Assembly (NCBI RefSeq): GCF_009828015.1 | Contig: NZ_WTYG01000002.1 | Coordinates: 310,001-374,000 of the forward strand | Source: Qipengyuania citrea | GTDB taxonomy: Bacteria > Pseudomonadota > Alphaproteobacteria > Sphingomonadales > Sphingomonadaceae | Length of the DNA: 64,000 bases | Direction of reading: 5' to 3' | Shown: one piece after another, positions 7,519 through 15,834 of the stretch | Position numbering within the stretch: position 1 is the first letter of the stretch | How the letters are laid out: each line of letters opens with the position of its first letter | Made by a program: the position numbers and the translations under genes | Notes under the pieces: model-generated | Told to the model about the DNA's origin: nothing | Databases searched by the model: none | The model's input: the letters and a program-made list of their open reading frames with translations, nothing else

Positions 7519-8967
7519 TTAAGGCCTCGCCGTCTCAGGCGCAAGCGGTACGAGTTTGCCTGGGTTGAGCAGCCCCTGAGGGTCGAGCGCCTGCTTGATC
7601 GAGCGCATCAGTCTGAGCGAGACAGGATCGCCGAGCCGGCCCAGTTCGTCCCGCTTCATCTGCCCGATTCCGTGCTCGGCGCTCAGCGATCCGCCATATT
7701 CGGTGACGCGGTCATGGACGAAAGCGCTGATGGCCTTGCCTTCGCGCTCTTCCCATTCGCCCGCAACGGCGGCCTCGGGCGCGAGAACATGATAATGGAT
7801 ATTGCCGTCGCCAAGATGCCCGAAACCCGCAACCAGAGTGCCGGGAAAGCGCGTCTCGATCTGCGGCGAAACCGTCTCGACGAATTCGGCCATGCGCGAC
7901 ACCGGGACGGAGATGTCGTGCTGCATCGCGGGCCCGATCGCACGTTCCGCCGGTGAGATGCTTTCGCGCAAGTGCCAGAAGCTTTCGGCCTGGCTCTCGT
8001 TGGCGGCGATAACCGCGTCTTCCAGCAGCTCGCGCTCCATCGCGGTTTCGAAAACCGTCTCCATCAGGGTATCGAGTCCGTCGGTGGCGCCTGCAGGTGC
8101 GACCAGTTCGATCAATGCGTACCAGGCGTGCTCGTTTTCCAGCGGGCTGCGCGTGTCGGGCAGATAGGCCAGCACCGCATCGAGGCAATGCCGCGGCAGG
8201 ACTTCGAACCCCTCGAGCGCGTCGCCGGCCTGCTGTTCGCAGTGCATCAGCAGTTGGCGTGCCTGGGCAATGCCGGCGAGACCGACCCACGCCACGCGCC
8301 GCTCGCCGATCGCGGGGGCGAGCTGCAAGGTGGCCGCCGTAACGATGCCCAGCGTGCCTTCCGAGCCGATCAGCACTTGCTTGAGGTCGAAGCCGCGGTT
8401 GTCCTTCTTCAGGGGCACGAGCCCGGAGAACACATCGCCGTTCGCCAGCACTGCCTCGATCCCGAGCACCTGAGCCCGCATCGTCCCATGGCGAAGGACC
8501 TGTGTACCCCCGGCATTGGTCGAGATCAGGCCGCCGACCGTGGCTGAACCCTTGCCGCCCAGCGTGAGCGGGAACCGCAAACCTTCTTTCTCCGCGGCCT
8601 CGTGCAGCGTCTGGAGGATCACGCCCGCCTCGCACGTGATTTGCATGCTGTCCTTCTCGAGGTGGCGGATTGCAGTCATTCGCCGCAACGAGAGGATAAC
8701 GCTATCGCCGGTATCGTCGGGTGTGGCCCCGCCCGACATTCCGCTGTTGCCGCCTTGCGCGACGATTGGGACACCGTGCTTCGCGCAAAGCCTGACGAAC
8801 TGGGCGACCTCTTCGGTCGAGGTCGGCGAGGCAAGGCCGAGCGCGCGGCCGGTATAGCGGCCTCGCCAGTCGGTCAGCCACCTATCGAGCAGGTCGGGGT
8901 CGCAGGTAAATCCGCGCGGCCCGAGGAGACCAGCGGCGGCTTCGTGGAAGGTCTGGGCATCGGTCAT
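7519..8967 (-). CDS. FAD-linked oxidase, D-2-hydroxyacid dehydrogenase type (GlcD/DLD family)
   Basis: 482 residues with a PCMH-type FAD-binding half (VPIVAQGGNSGMSGGATPDD; GGLISTNAGGTQVLRHG; LIGSEGTLGIVTAATLQLAP) and a C-terminal FAD-oxidase half (GFGHLGDGNIHYHV; SLSAEHGIGQMKRDEL; KQALDPQGLLNPGKLVP). The family oxidises D-lactate, D-2-hydroxyglutarate or glycolate; the precise substrate cannot be read from the sequence. I set the start at 8967 (MTDAQTFHEAAAG) because an AGGAAGG ribosome site precedes it and the family N-terminus begins there; an upstream frame to 9030 has no support. Confidence 0.88.
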   Translation of the reverse strand: MTDAQTFHEAAAGLLGPRGFTCDPDLLDRWLTDWRGRYTGRALGLASPTSTEEVAQFVRLCAKHGVPIVAQGGNSGMSGGATPDDTGDSVILSLRRMTAIRHLEKDSMQITCEAGVILQTLHEAAEKEGLRFPLTLGGKGSATVGGLISTNAGGTQVLRHGTMRAQVLGIEAVLANGDVFSGLVPLKKDNRGFDLKQVLIGSEGTLGIVTAATLQLAPAIGERRVAWVGLAGIAQARQLLMHCEQQAGDALEGFEVLPRHCLDAVLAYLPDTRSPLENEHAWYALIELVAPAGATDGLDTLMETVFETAMERELLEDAVIAANESQAESFWHLRESISPAERAIGPAMQHDISVPVSRMAEFVETVSPQIETRFPGTLVAGFGHLGDGNIHYHVLAPEAAVAGEWEEREGKAISAFVHDRVTEYGGSLSAEHGIGQMKRDELGRLGDPVSLRLMRSIKQALDPQGLLNPGKLVPLAPETARP

Positions 8968-9123
8968 CGCATGCCTTCCTGCCACAATTCGTTGGGCGAT
9001 TGCCACCACTTGCCAATCGAAAGCAAACAATTAAGCCCGCATTCAACCGTGAGGGTACAACCGAGCACGTGACGTACCCGCATGGTGTCCAACACGCGGC
9101 CAAGGAGCGATCGAACCCGACCG

Positions 9124-9687
9124 ATGTCCCTGCTTTCCCCCCTCGCTGCCATGCTGATCGCATTGGGCTCGCCCCACGGCGCCGGCGACGATGGGGTGGC
9201 CCGGCAGGCCGCGGTTCCGAGTGAAGCACCGCTTGGCGCGGCGCCGCTGGTGGGGCGGGGCTCGATATGGTCATTCGATGCTGCATCCGCCGGGAAGGTC
9301 CCTATCGCCCGACAGGTGCGGATCGAGCGCCGCGTGATCATGCGGATCACGCCGCAACCGGGCAATTCGCGCCGTGGGTTCCTGTCGCAATTGCCGCGCC
9401 AAACCGCTCCGCGCGTCGTCGAGCGGCCCCACGGTGAATGCGTCGATGCCGGCGAGATCGTCGGCGTGGCCGATCGGGGCAGTCGGCTGGTCATGTATAT
9501 GCGCGACCGGCAGATCATCTCTGCCGAACTCGAAAAGGCGTGCAGCCCGCGCGATTTCTATCTCGGCTTCTATGTCGAACGCAGTCCCGACGGGCAGCTC
9601 TGCGTGAACCGCGATCGGTTGATGTCGCGCGCCGGGGCGAAGTGCCGGATTGCCGATTTCCGCCGATTGATCGCCGTCGCGGACTGA
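9124..9687 (+). CDS. Secreted protein of unknown function
   Basis: 187 residues beginning MSLLSPLAAMLIALGSPHGA, a weak signal peptide, then a low-complexity linker and a conserved-looking core: RQVRIERRVIMRITP, then four Cys (in GECVDAG, KACSPRDFYLGFYVE, GQLCVNRD, AKCRIADFR), likely two periplasmic disulfides. Its codon use matches the neighbours and it lies 125 bp before the helicase gene, so it is probably its own unit. I do not recognise a named family. Confidence 0.7.
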   Translation: MSLLSPLAAMLIALGSPHGAGDDGVARQAAVPSEAPLGAAPLVGRGSIWSFDAASAGKVPIARQVRIERRVIMRITPQPGNSRRGFLSQLPRQTAPRVVERPHGECVDAGEIVGVADRGSRLVMYMRDRQIISAELEKACSPRDFYLGFYVERSPDGQLCVNRDRLMSRAGAKCRIADFRRLIAVAD

Positions 9688-9812
9688 CATTCGCGTCGGG
9701 TCTGCCGGGATTTCTTGACTTTTGGGCCGATTCCGGCGAATGGCGCGCCCAGCCAATGCTGCGGACGCGCGGCGACTTGTAGGCCAGTGTTCCAGGGACA
9801 GTTTCTAACCGC

Positions 9813-11231
9813 ATGACTTTCGCCGATCTCGGCCTTTCCGAAGACTTGCTCAAAGCAGTAAGCGAAGCCGGCTATACAGAGCCGACCGACATCCAGCGCG
9901 AAGCGATTCCGCCGATCCTGATGATGAAAGACATCATCGGGATCGCGCAGACGGGCACGGGCAAGACTGCCAGCTTCGTGCTGCCGATGATCGACATCAT
10001 GGCCAGCGGACGGCGGCGCGCACTGATGCCGCGTTCGCTGATTCTCGCGCCGACGCGCGAACTCGCAGCCCAGGTGGCCGAAAACTTCGAGAAATACGGC
10101 AAGAACCACGATCTCAAGCTCGCGCTGCTGATTGGCGGCGTGCAGATGGGCGATCAGGTCAAGGCGCTGAATGATGGCGTCGACGTGCTGATCGCCACGC
10201 CGGGCCGGCTTATGGATCTTTTCGAACGGGGCAAGATCCTGCTCAACGGCTGCGAATTGCTGGTCATCGACGAAGCCGATCGCATGCTCGACATGGGGTT
10301 CATCCCCGATATCGAATTCATCTGCTCCAAGCTTCCCGAAGCGCGGCAGACAATGCTGTTCTCGGCGACCATGCCGCCACCGATCGAGAAGCTCGCCAAG
10401 AAGTTTCTCAACAATCCTAAGCGGATCGAAGTCAGCCGCGCGGCGACCACGAACAAGGACATCACCGCGTTCAAGGTGCCCGTAAAGGCCCGCCAGAAGC
10501 GCGACACGCTGCGCTGGCTGCTGGAAAACGACCACGTCGAGACCGCGATCATCTTCTCCAATCGCAAGACCACCGTGCGCGAGCTCAACAAGAGTTTGCA
10601 GAGCTATGGCTTCCGCAGCGGTGAGATCCATGGCGACATGGACCAGTCGAACCGGCTGAAGGAACTCGAACGCTTCAAGCAGGGCGAAATCAACATCCTC
10701 GTCGCTTCGGACGTCGCGGCTCGCGGGCTCGACGTCAAAGGCGTGAGCCACGTGTTCAATTTCGACACGCCCTGGCACCCGGACGATTACGTCCACCGGA
10801 TCGGCCGTACGGGCAGGGCAGGGGCCAAGGGCCGCGCCTTTACGCTAGTGGCCGAAGAAGATGCCGAAGCGATCGCCAATGTCGAGAAGCTGACCGGCGC
10901 CGAAGTGCCCGTGTTCGGCAAGAAGGACGTTCGTGTCGATCTGGTCGACACGGCAGCCGAACCCAAGCCCGCGCGCGAAGACAAGCCCGAACGCGCGGCA
11001 AAGCCCAAGCGTTCGCCCACGCCCGACACGGACGCCGAAGCGGCCGCCGAAGAAAAGCCCAAGCGCGCTCGCAAGAAGCGGGACGATGACGAAGCACCGC
11101 GCGAAAAGCCGGCGCGCAAGGCCCGGGCTAAGAGCGAAGGGCGCCTGCAGCGCGGCGACGATGGCGGTTCGGTCCCGGCGGGCGAATGGAACGGTCCGCG
11201 CCCCGGTTTTCTGAATATTTCCGCGACCTGA
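9813..11231 (+). CDS. DEAD-box ATP-dependent RNA helicase (RhlE-like)
   Basis: Remodels RNA duplexes and RNA-protein complexes in the cytoplasm. 472 residues with all core motifs in order: Q motif GYTEPTDIQREAIP (20-33), Walker A AQTGTGKT (45-52), PTRELA (80-85), TPGR, DEAD (153-156), SAT (184-186), then the second RecA domain with VASDVAARGLD and HRIGRTGRAG. From about residue 380 the protein becomes a Lys/Arg/Glu/Ala-rich tail, typical of RhlE/CsdA-type RNA-binding extensions. It is convergent with uvrD. Confidence 0.93.
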   Translation: MTFADLGLSEDLLKAVSEAGYTEPTDIQREAIPPILMMKDIIGIAQTGTGKTASFVLPMIDIMASGRRRALMPRSLILAPTRELAAQVAENFEKYGKNHDLKLALLIGGVQMGDQVKALNDGVDVLIATPGRLMDLFERGKILLNGCELLVIDEADRMLDMGFIPDIEFICSKLPEARQTMLFSATMPPPIEKLAKKFLNNPKRIEVSRAATTNKDITAFKVPVKARQKRDTLRWLLENDHVETAIIFSNRKTTVRELNKSLQSYGFRSGEIHGDMDQSNRLKELERFKQGEINILVASDVAARGLDVKGVSHVFNFDTPWHPDDYVHRIGRTGRAGAKGRAFTLVAEEDAEAIANVEKLTGAEVPVFGKKDVRVDLVDTAAEPKPAREDKPERAAKPKRSPTPDTDAEAAAEEKPKRARKKRDDDEAPREKPARKARAKSEGRLQRGDDGGSVPAGEWNGPRPGFLNISAT

Positions 11232-11238
11232 TAGCGAT

Positions 11239-11258
11239 CCGGGCGTACGTGCGCCCGG
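11239..11258. terminator. Possible bidirectional hairpin between convergent helicase genes
   Basis: CCGGGCG (11239-11245) pairs with CGCCCGG (11252-11258) in the 36-nt gap between the two convergent stop codons. There is no clear T tract, so termination is only inferred from position. Confidence 0.35.
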
Positions 11259-11267
11259 CGATAATCC

Positions 11268-13577
11268 TCAGTCGGCCAGGCTGACGAAACTGTCGAGAAC
11301 GCGCTTCTCGCCTGCTTTCTCGAATTCTATCGTCAGCTTGTTGCCTTCCTGGGCGGTCACGCAGCCATAGCCGAACTTGTCATGGAAGACGCGGGCGCCA
11401 AGCGCGATATCGCTGCGCGGCTTGGCCGCGAAGCTCGCCGCACTGCGGCCCGGTTCAGCCAGACGCTTAGGCGTCGTGTCATAACCTGACGAGAGCGCCC
11501 TTTGCCAACCGGGACCCCGCTTGCCGGACCGGTCCGGCCGGCTGGTCGAGACATGCGCGAACGGGTCGTCGGTCTCGCTCCAATTCGCCCGCCAGAGCGA
11601 GGCACCGCCGGTCATCGTGGTTTCGGACGTGATATAGTCTTCGGGAAGGTCTTCGATGAACCGGCTGGGGATCGAGCTTGTCCACTGGCCGTAGATGCGG
11701 CGGTTCGCTGCATGCAATATCGTGCAACGGCGCTTGGCGCGTGTGATCGCGACATAGGCCAGCCGGCGTTCTTCCTCGAGGCTTGCAAGGCCGCCCTCGT
11801 CGATGGCGCGCTGGCTCGGGAACACGCCTTCTTCCCAGCCGGGCAGGAAGACGTGGTCGAATTCCAGCCCCTTGGCAGCGTGCATGGTCATTATGGTGAC
11901 CTTCTCGCCATCGCCGGCGCGTTCATTGTCCATCACCAGGCTGACATGCTCGAGGAAATCGCCGAGCGTCTCGTATTCTTCCATCGCCCGCGCGAGTTCG
12001 GTAAGGTTCTCGAGCCGCCCCGCGCTTTCGGCGCTGCGATCTTTCTGCAGCATGTCTTCGTACCCGCTTTCCGCAAGCACGCTGCGCAGCAGTTCCGACG
12101 GGGTGACCTTGTCTGCCTGTTCGCGCCAGTGAACGAACTGGCCCAGCAAGGCGACAAGGTTGTTCCGCGCCCGCGCAGGCAGTTCGTCGGTATCGCACAG
12201 GTCTAAGCTGGCAGCGGCGAGCGACATCTGCAGCTGGCGCGCATGACGGCGCATCGCCTCGAGCGTCTTCGCGCCGAGCCCGCGCTTGGGCTGGTTGTAG
12301 ATCCTTTCGAAGGCGAGGTCGTCGGCCGGCTGCGCGATGACGCGCAAATAGGCCAATGCATCGCGGATTTCGGCGCGTTCGTAGAACCGGAAACCGCCGA
12401 CGATGCGATAGTTGAGGCCGATCTGGATAAACCGATCTTCGAATTCCCGCGTCTGGTACTGCGCGCGCACCAGGATTGCGATCTGGTCGAGCGGTGCGCC
12501 CTCGCTTTCGAGCCGTTCGATCTCCTCGCCTACGCGGCGCGCTTCCTCGGGCGCATCCCATACGCCGATGATCCGTACCTTTTCACCGGGCGGCAGTTCG
12601 GTCCACAGCGTCTTGCCGAGGCGTTCGCTATTGGCATTGATCAGGCCCGAGGCCGCCGCCAGGATCTGCGGCGTCGAACGGTAGTTCTGTTCCAGCTTGA
12701 CCACTGACGCGCCGGGAAAATCCTTTTCGAACTTGAGGATATTGGCGACTTCTGCGCCGCGCCATGAATAGATCGACTGGTCGTCGTCCCCCACCACGCA
12801 GATATTCTTGCGCGTCTGAGCGAGCAGCCTCAGCCAGAGATACTGGACCTGGTTGGTGTCCTGATATTCGTCGACGAGGATGTATTTGAAGCGCTGCTGG
12901 TATTGCGCGAGCACGTCGTGATGCGTGCGGAAGATGTTCAGTATGTGCAGCAGGAGGTCGCCGAAGTCGCAGGCGTTGAGCGTCTTCAGCCGGTCCTGAT
13001 AGAGCTTGTAGAACTGGGCGCCGCGCCCGTTGGCATAGCTTTCATTCTCGACTGCATCGAGATCGCCGGGATTGAGCCCGCGATTCTTCCACCGGTCGAG
13101 CAAGCCGGCCAGTTGCCGCGCCGGCCAGCGTTTCTCGTCGACGTCGTTTTCCTGGATCAGCTGCTTGAGCAGGCGGATCTGGTCGTCCGTGTCGATGATC
13201 GTGTAATTGCTTTCCAGCCCGACCAGTTCGGCATGGCGGCGCAGCATTCGTGCCCCGATCGAATGAAACGTGCCCAGCCAAGGCATCCCTTCGACCGCAT
13301 CGCCGATATGCCGGCCCACGCGTTCGCGCATTTCGCGCGCCGCCTTGTTGGTGAAGGTAACGCAAAGAATTTCGCTGGGCCATGCACGCCGCGTTGCGAT
13401 GAGGTGTGCCAGCCGTGCGGTGAGCGCCGCAGTCTTCCCGGTGCCTGCCCCGGCGAGCATCAGAACGGGGCCTTCGGTGGTCAGCACCGCCTCGCGCTGG
13501 GGAGCATTCAACCGCGCCGCATAGGCGGGAATCTGCGCATCTGCGGGCGCGTCGGACGGGGTGGGGAGGTCTGTCAT
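11268..13577 (-). CDS. uvrD: UvrD/PcrA-type ATP-dependent DNA helicase
   Basis: A superfamily 1A 3'-5' helicase for nucleotide-excision and mismatch repair. 769 residues: Q motif LNAPQREAV, Walker A AGAGTGKTA (43-49), TFTNKAAREMRERV, the helicase motif DEYQDTN, GDDDQSIYSWRGA, EQNYRST, the C-terminal TMHAAKGLEFDHVFLPGWEEG and AITRAKRR, then a UvrD/PcrA-type C-terminal domain (ARVFHDKFGYGCVTAQEGNKLTIEFEKAGEKRVL). That last domain is the RNA-polymerase-contacting Tudor-like module known from PcrA/UvrD. The start at 13577 (MTDLPTPSD) is preferred over an in-frame codon at 13628. Confidence 0.92.
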   Translation of the reverse strand: MTDLPTPSDAPADAQIPAYAARLNAPQREAVLTTEGPVLMLAGAGTGKTAALTARLAHLIATRRAWPSEILCVTFTNKAAREMRERVGRHIGDAVEGMPWLGTFHSIGARMLRRHAELVGLESNYTIIDTDDQIRLLKQLIQENDVDEKRWPARQLAGLLDRWKNRGLNPGDLDAVENESYANGRGAQFYKLYQDRLKTLNACDFGDLLLHILNIFRTHHDVLAQYQQRFKYILVDEYQDTNQVQYLWLRLLAQTRKNICVVGDDDQSIYSWRGAEVANILKFEKDFPGASVVKLEQNYRSTPQILAAASGLINANSERLGKTLWTELPPGEKVRIIGVWDAPEEARRVGEEIERLESEGAPLDQIAILVRAQYQTREFEDRFIQIGLNYRIVGGFRFYERAEIRDALAYLRVIAQPADDLAFERIYNQPKRGLGAKTLEAMRRHARQLQMSLAAASLDLCDTDELPARARNNLVALLGQFVHWREQADKVTPSELLRSVLAESGYEDMLQKDRSAESAGRLENLTELARAMEEYETLGDFLEHVSLVMDNERAGDGEKVTIMTMHAAKGLEFDHVFLPGWEEGVFPSQRAIDEGGLASLEEERRLAYVAITRAKRRCTILHAANRRIYGQWTSSIPSRFIEDLPEDYITSETTMTGGASLWRANWSETDDPFAHVSTSRPDRSGKRGPGWQRALSSGYDTTPKRLAEPGRSAASFAAKPRSDIALGARVFHDKFGYGCVTAQEGNKLTIEFEKAGEKRVLDSFVSLAD

Positions 13578-13703
13578 GAAGTACGGAACAGCTAGGGAAC
13601 GAAGCGGCGCAAGACAAGCCCCGGCCATATGGGCGCGCCGGAACCGACGACCGGGGCGCTGCGTAGGTTAGCCGTACACACCACACAAATGGAGGAATCT
13701 CCT

Positions 13704-14279
13704 ATGCGTAATCTGATTCTCGCCGGCGCTGCAGCGCTTGCCTTTACCGCTGTTCCGGCTGCTGCCGACGATCACATGTCGGGCGAAAGCTACAGCTGGT
13801 CCACCGAGCAGGAAGCCGCCTATGACCAGTGGCCCGCCGATCGCCAGACCGCTTATGATGCATGGCCCGCAGGCGTTCAGGAATATTACTGGACGCTGTC
13901 GCCCATGCAGACCGAAGGTTGGTGGGTGCTGACCGACGAACAGCGGGTCGCCATCTACGAAATGGAACCGGCAACGCGCATGCAGGCGTGGAACCAGATC
14001 GCTGCCCAGATGAATGGCAATCCGGCAACTACGTCGAGTGCATCTTCGAGCGCGACCGCGTCGCCCCGCTTCGTGAGCAACGCGGTGACGCAGTCGGTTC
14101 CGCCCGAATACACCCCCGCCGACAATGCGAACCTGCCAGTGTGTTCGGCCATGCAGCAGGATGGTTGCATCAACAGCTGGGCCAAGAACAAGACGGGTAA
14201 TCGCCCGCTCGAATACTGGCCGGGTCAGCCCGCCAGCACGATCCCCCAGAAGCTTCCCGCAACCAAGCCGGGTTCGTGA
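13704..14279 (+). CDS. Secreted protein with YWTLSP repeat-like core, function unknown
   Basis: 191 residues with a signal peptide (MRNLILAGAAALAFTAVPAAA). The mature N-terminus holds loosely repeated Trp/Tyr blocks (YSWSTEQEAAYDQWPADRQTAYDAWP, then EYYWTLSPMQTEGWWVLTDEQRVAIYEM), a Ser/Ala/Thr-rich linker, and a C-terminal part with two Cys (LPVCSAMQQDGCINSW). GGAGG 8 nt before the ATG fixes the start. It has its own terminator at 14327-14358. I do not recognise a named family. Confidence 0.8.
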   Translation: MRNLILAGAAALAFTAVPAAADDHMSGESYSWSTEQEAAYDQWPADRQTAYDAWPAGVQEYYWTLSPMQTEGWWVLTDEQRVAIYEMEPATRMQAWNQIAAQMNGNPATTSSASSSATASPRFVSNAVTQSVPPEYTPADNANLPVCSAMQQDGCINSWAKNKTGNRPLEYWPGQPASTIPQKLPATKPGS

Positions 14280-14326
14280 GCTGAACTGAATGCGCGTCCT
14301 GCCAGCGGGTAGGGTGCGAAGCGAAA

Positions 14327-14358
14327 GGGTGGGACCGCCAAGGCGGTTCCGCCCTTTT
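14327..14358 (+). terminator. Rho-independent terminator of the secreted-protein gene
   Basis: A 13-position stem (14327-14339 with 14342-14354, two G-U pairs, the innermost pairs opening to form the loop) followed by TTTT at 14355-14358, 48 nt after the stop codon. Confidence 0.75.
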
Positions 14359-14423
14359 CGTGCGTCTCAGGGGTTTGCGAGGTTGGTACCGGTTTCGAAC
14401 CTGTCCCTGCCGGGCTGCGCGGT

Positions 14424-14969
14424 TCAGGCCGCGAGGCGCAGCAACGTGATCTTCGCCTTGCCGGTCTTTCGCTCGGCAACGATATCGAAGGCCCGCAGAG
14501 CGCCTTCTTCCTTCGCGCCGGTTTCGAGCGCGACCCAGGTCGCCGGCCCGATCCAGCCGAGCCGCGCGAGCCGGTCGAGCGCGACATGGCCGGCACCCGT
14601 ATCGTAGGGCGGATCGAGAAAGATCACATCGTGCGCCGTCTTGGCAGGGCTGAGGCTGAGCACGGAACCTTGCTGGACCACGCTGCGTGCACGTGCGTCG
14701 AGCGTCTCGATATTTTTGCGGATGTCCTCCACCGCGCGCGCATCCTGTTCGACGAACAGGCAGGATGCAGCACCGCGCGACAGAGCCTCTAAGCCCAGTG
14801 CGCCTGATCCGGCGAAAAGATCGACCACGCTCAGCCCGTCGAAACTGCCCACGCGGCTGCCCAGCATGTTGAACAGCGTTTCGCGCGTCCGGTCGGCAGT
14901 GGGGCGGGTCAGATCGCCCGGCGGCGCGACGAGTTTGCGACCGCGCCAATCGCCTGCGATGATCCTCAA
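14424..14969 (-). CDS. rsmD: 16S rRNA (guanine-966-N2)-methyltransferase
   Basis: Methylates G966 of 16S rRNA using SAM. 181 residues: N-terminal RIIAGDWRGRKL, RPTADRTRETLFNML, SAM site VVDLFAGSGALGLEA (about 48-62) and catalytic DPPY (119-122). The start codon is TTG (14967-14969), overlapping the TGA of the upstream pseudouridine synthase as TTGA, so the pair is translationally coupled. Confidence 0.93.
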   Translation of the reverse strand: MRIIAGDWRGRKLVAPPGDLTRPTADRTRETLFNMLGSRVGSFDGLSVVDLFAGSGALGLEALSRGAASCLFVEQDARAVEDIRKNIETLDARARSVVQQGSVLSLSPAKTAHDVIFLDPPYDTGAGHVALDRLARLGWIGPATWVALETGAKEEGALRAFDIVAERKTGKAKITLLRLAA

Positions 14970-15733
14970 AGCTGGCCCCCGCGCCTGAGTTGCTTGCGGA
15001 ACCGCTCGACATCGGCCTGGCGGATTTCCACTGCCTGGCCGCGCGGCAGGTCGGCCAGTTCGAACGGGCCATAGGCGGTCCGCAGCAGGCGATTCACCTG
15101 CAGGCCGAGATGTTCGAGCACGCGGCGAACTTCGCGGTTCTTGCCTTCGGTCAGCGTCATTTCGACCCAGCGATTCTTGCCCGAACCGCGCTCGAGGTCG
15201 GCCTCGATCCGGCCGTAGCGAATGCCGTCGATCTCGACGCCTTCGATCAGTTCGTCGAGTTGCGCCTGCGTGACATCGCCAAAGGCGCGCGCGCGGTAAG
15301 TGCGCGGTATGCCCGACGAGGGCAGTTCCATCGCCCGTTTCAGTTCGCCGTCATTGGTCAGCATCAGCAGACCTTCGGTGGTGAAGTCGAGACGGCCGAC
15401 GGGAATCACGCGGCCCGCATCCCTGGGCAAGGCATTGCGCAGCGCGGTGTAAATGGTGGGCCGTCCGCGGGGATCGCGTTCGGCGGTGATCAGCCCCGAC
15501 GGTTTGTGGAACGCGAACAGCCGCGCCGCCTCCGCCCGGCCGACAGCCTTGCCATCGACCGTCACGCCATTGAGATTCGCCAGCTTGACTGCGGGCGTGT
15601 CGAGGACCTTGCCATCGATCGCGATCCGCCCGTCGGCGATCATGCGCTCGATTTCGCGGCGGCTGGCGACGCCGGCACGGGCGAGCAGCTTGGCGATCCG
15701 ATCGCCTTCTTCTGGTAAACGGTTATCGGCCAT
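14966..15733 (-). CDS. Ribosomal large-subunit pseudouridine synthase, RsuA/RluB/E/F family
   Basis: 255 residues: S4 RNA-binding domain (about 10-60, RIAKLLARAGVASRREIERMI) and a pseudouridine synthase domain with the catalytic Asp in GRLDFTTEGLLMLTNDGEL (D116). RluB (U2605 of 23S rRNA) is the most likely member, but RsuA, RluE or RluF cannot be excluded. The start is MADNRLPEEG at 15733; an open frame continuing far upstream is only antisense to the oxygenase gene. It overlaps rsmD by 4 nt. Confidence 0.88.
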   Translation of the reverse strand: MADNRLPEEGDRIAKLLARAGVASRREIERMIADGRIAIDGKVLDTPAVKLANLNGVTVDGKAVGRAEAARLFAFHKPSGLITAERDPRGRPTIYTALRNALPRDAGRVIPVGRLDFTTEGLLMLTNDGELKRAMELPSSGIPRTYRARAFGDVTQAQLDELIEGVEIDGIRYGRIEADLERGSGKNRWVEMTLTEGKNREVRRVLEHLGLQVNRLLRTAYGPFELADLPRGQAVEIRQADVERFRKQLRRGGQL

Positions 15734-15834
15734 GCGCGCGCCAATACACACAACCCCCGTCATGCGGAAGCGGTGATCGCCGTCGACCTGCCAGCGAGGT
15801 GCCCGGGCTACCGCGTCAAATGCGCGCGCCGGGT

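Noticed and set aside
9570..10796. A 408-codon open frame opposite the DEAD-box helicase
   Set aside because: Shadow of the helicase frame; no ribosome site and no homology pattern.
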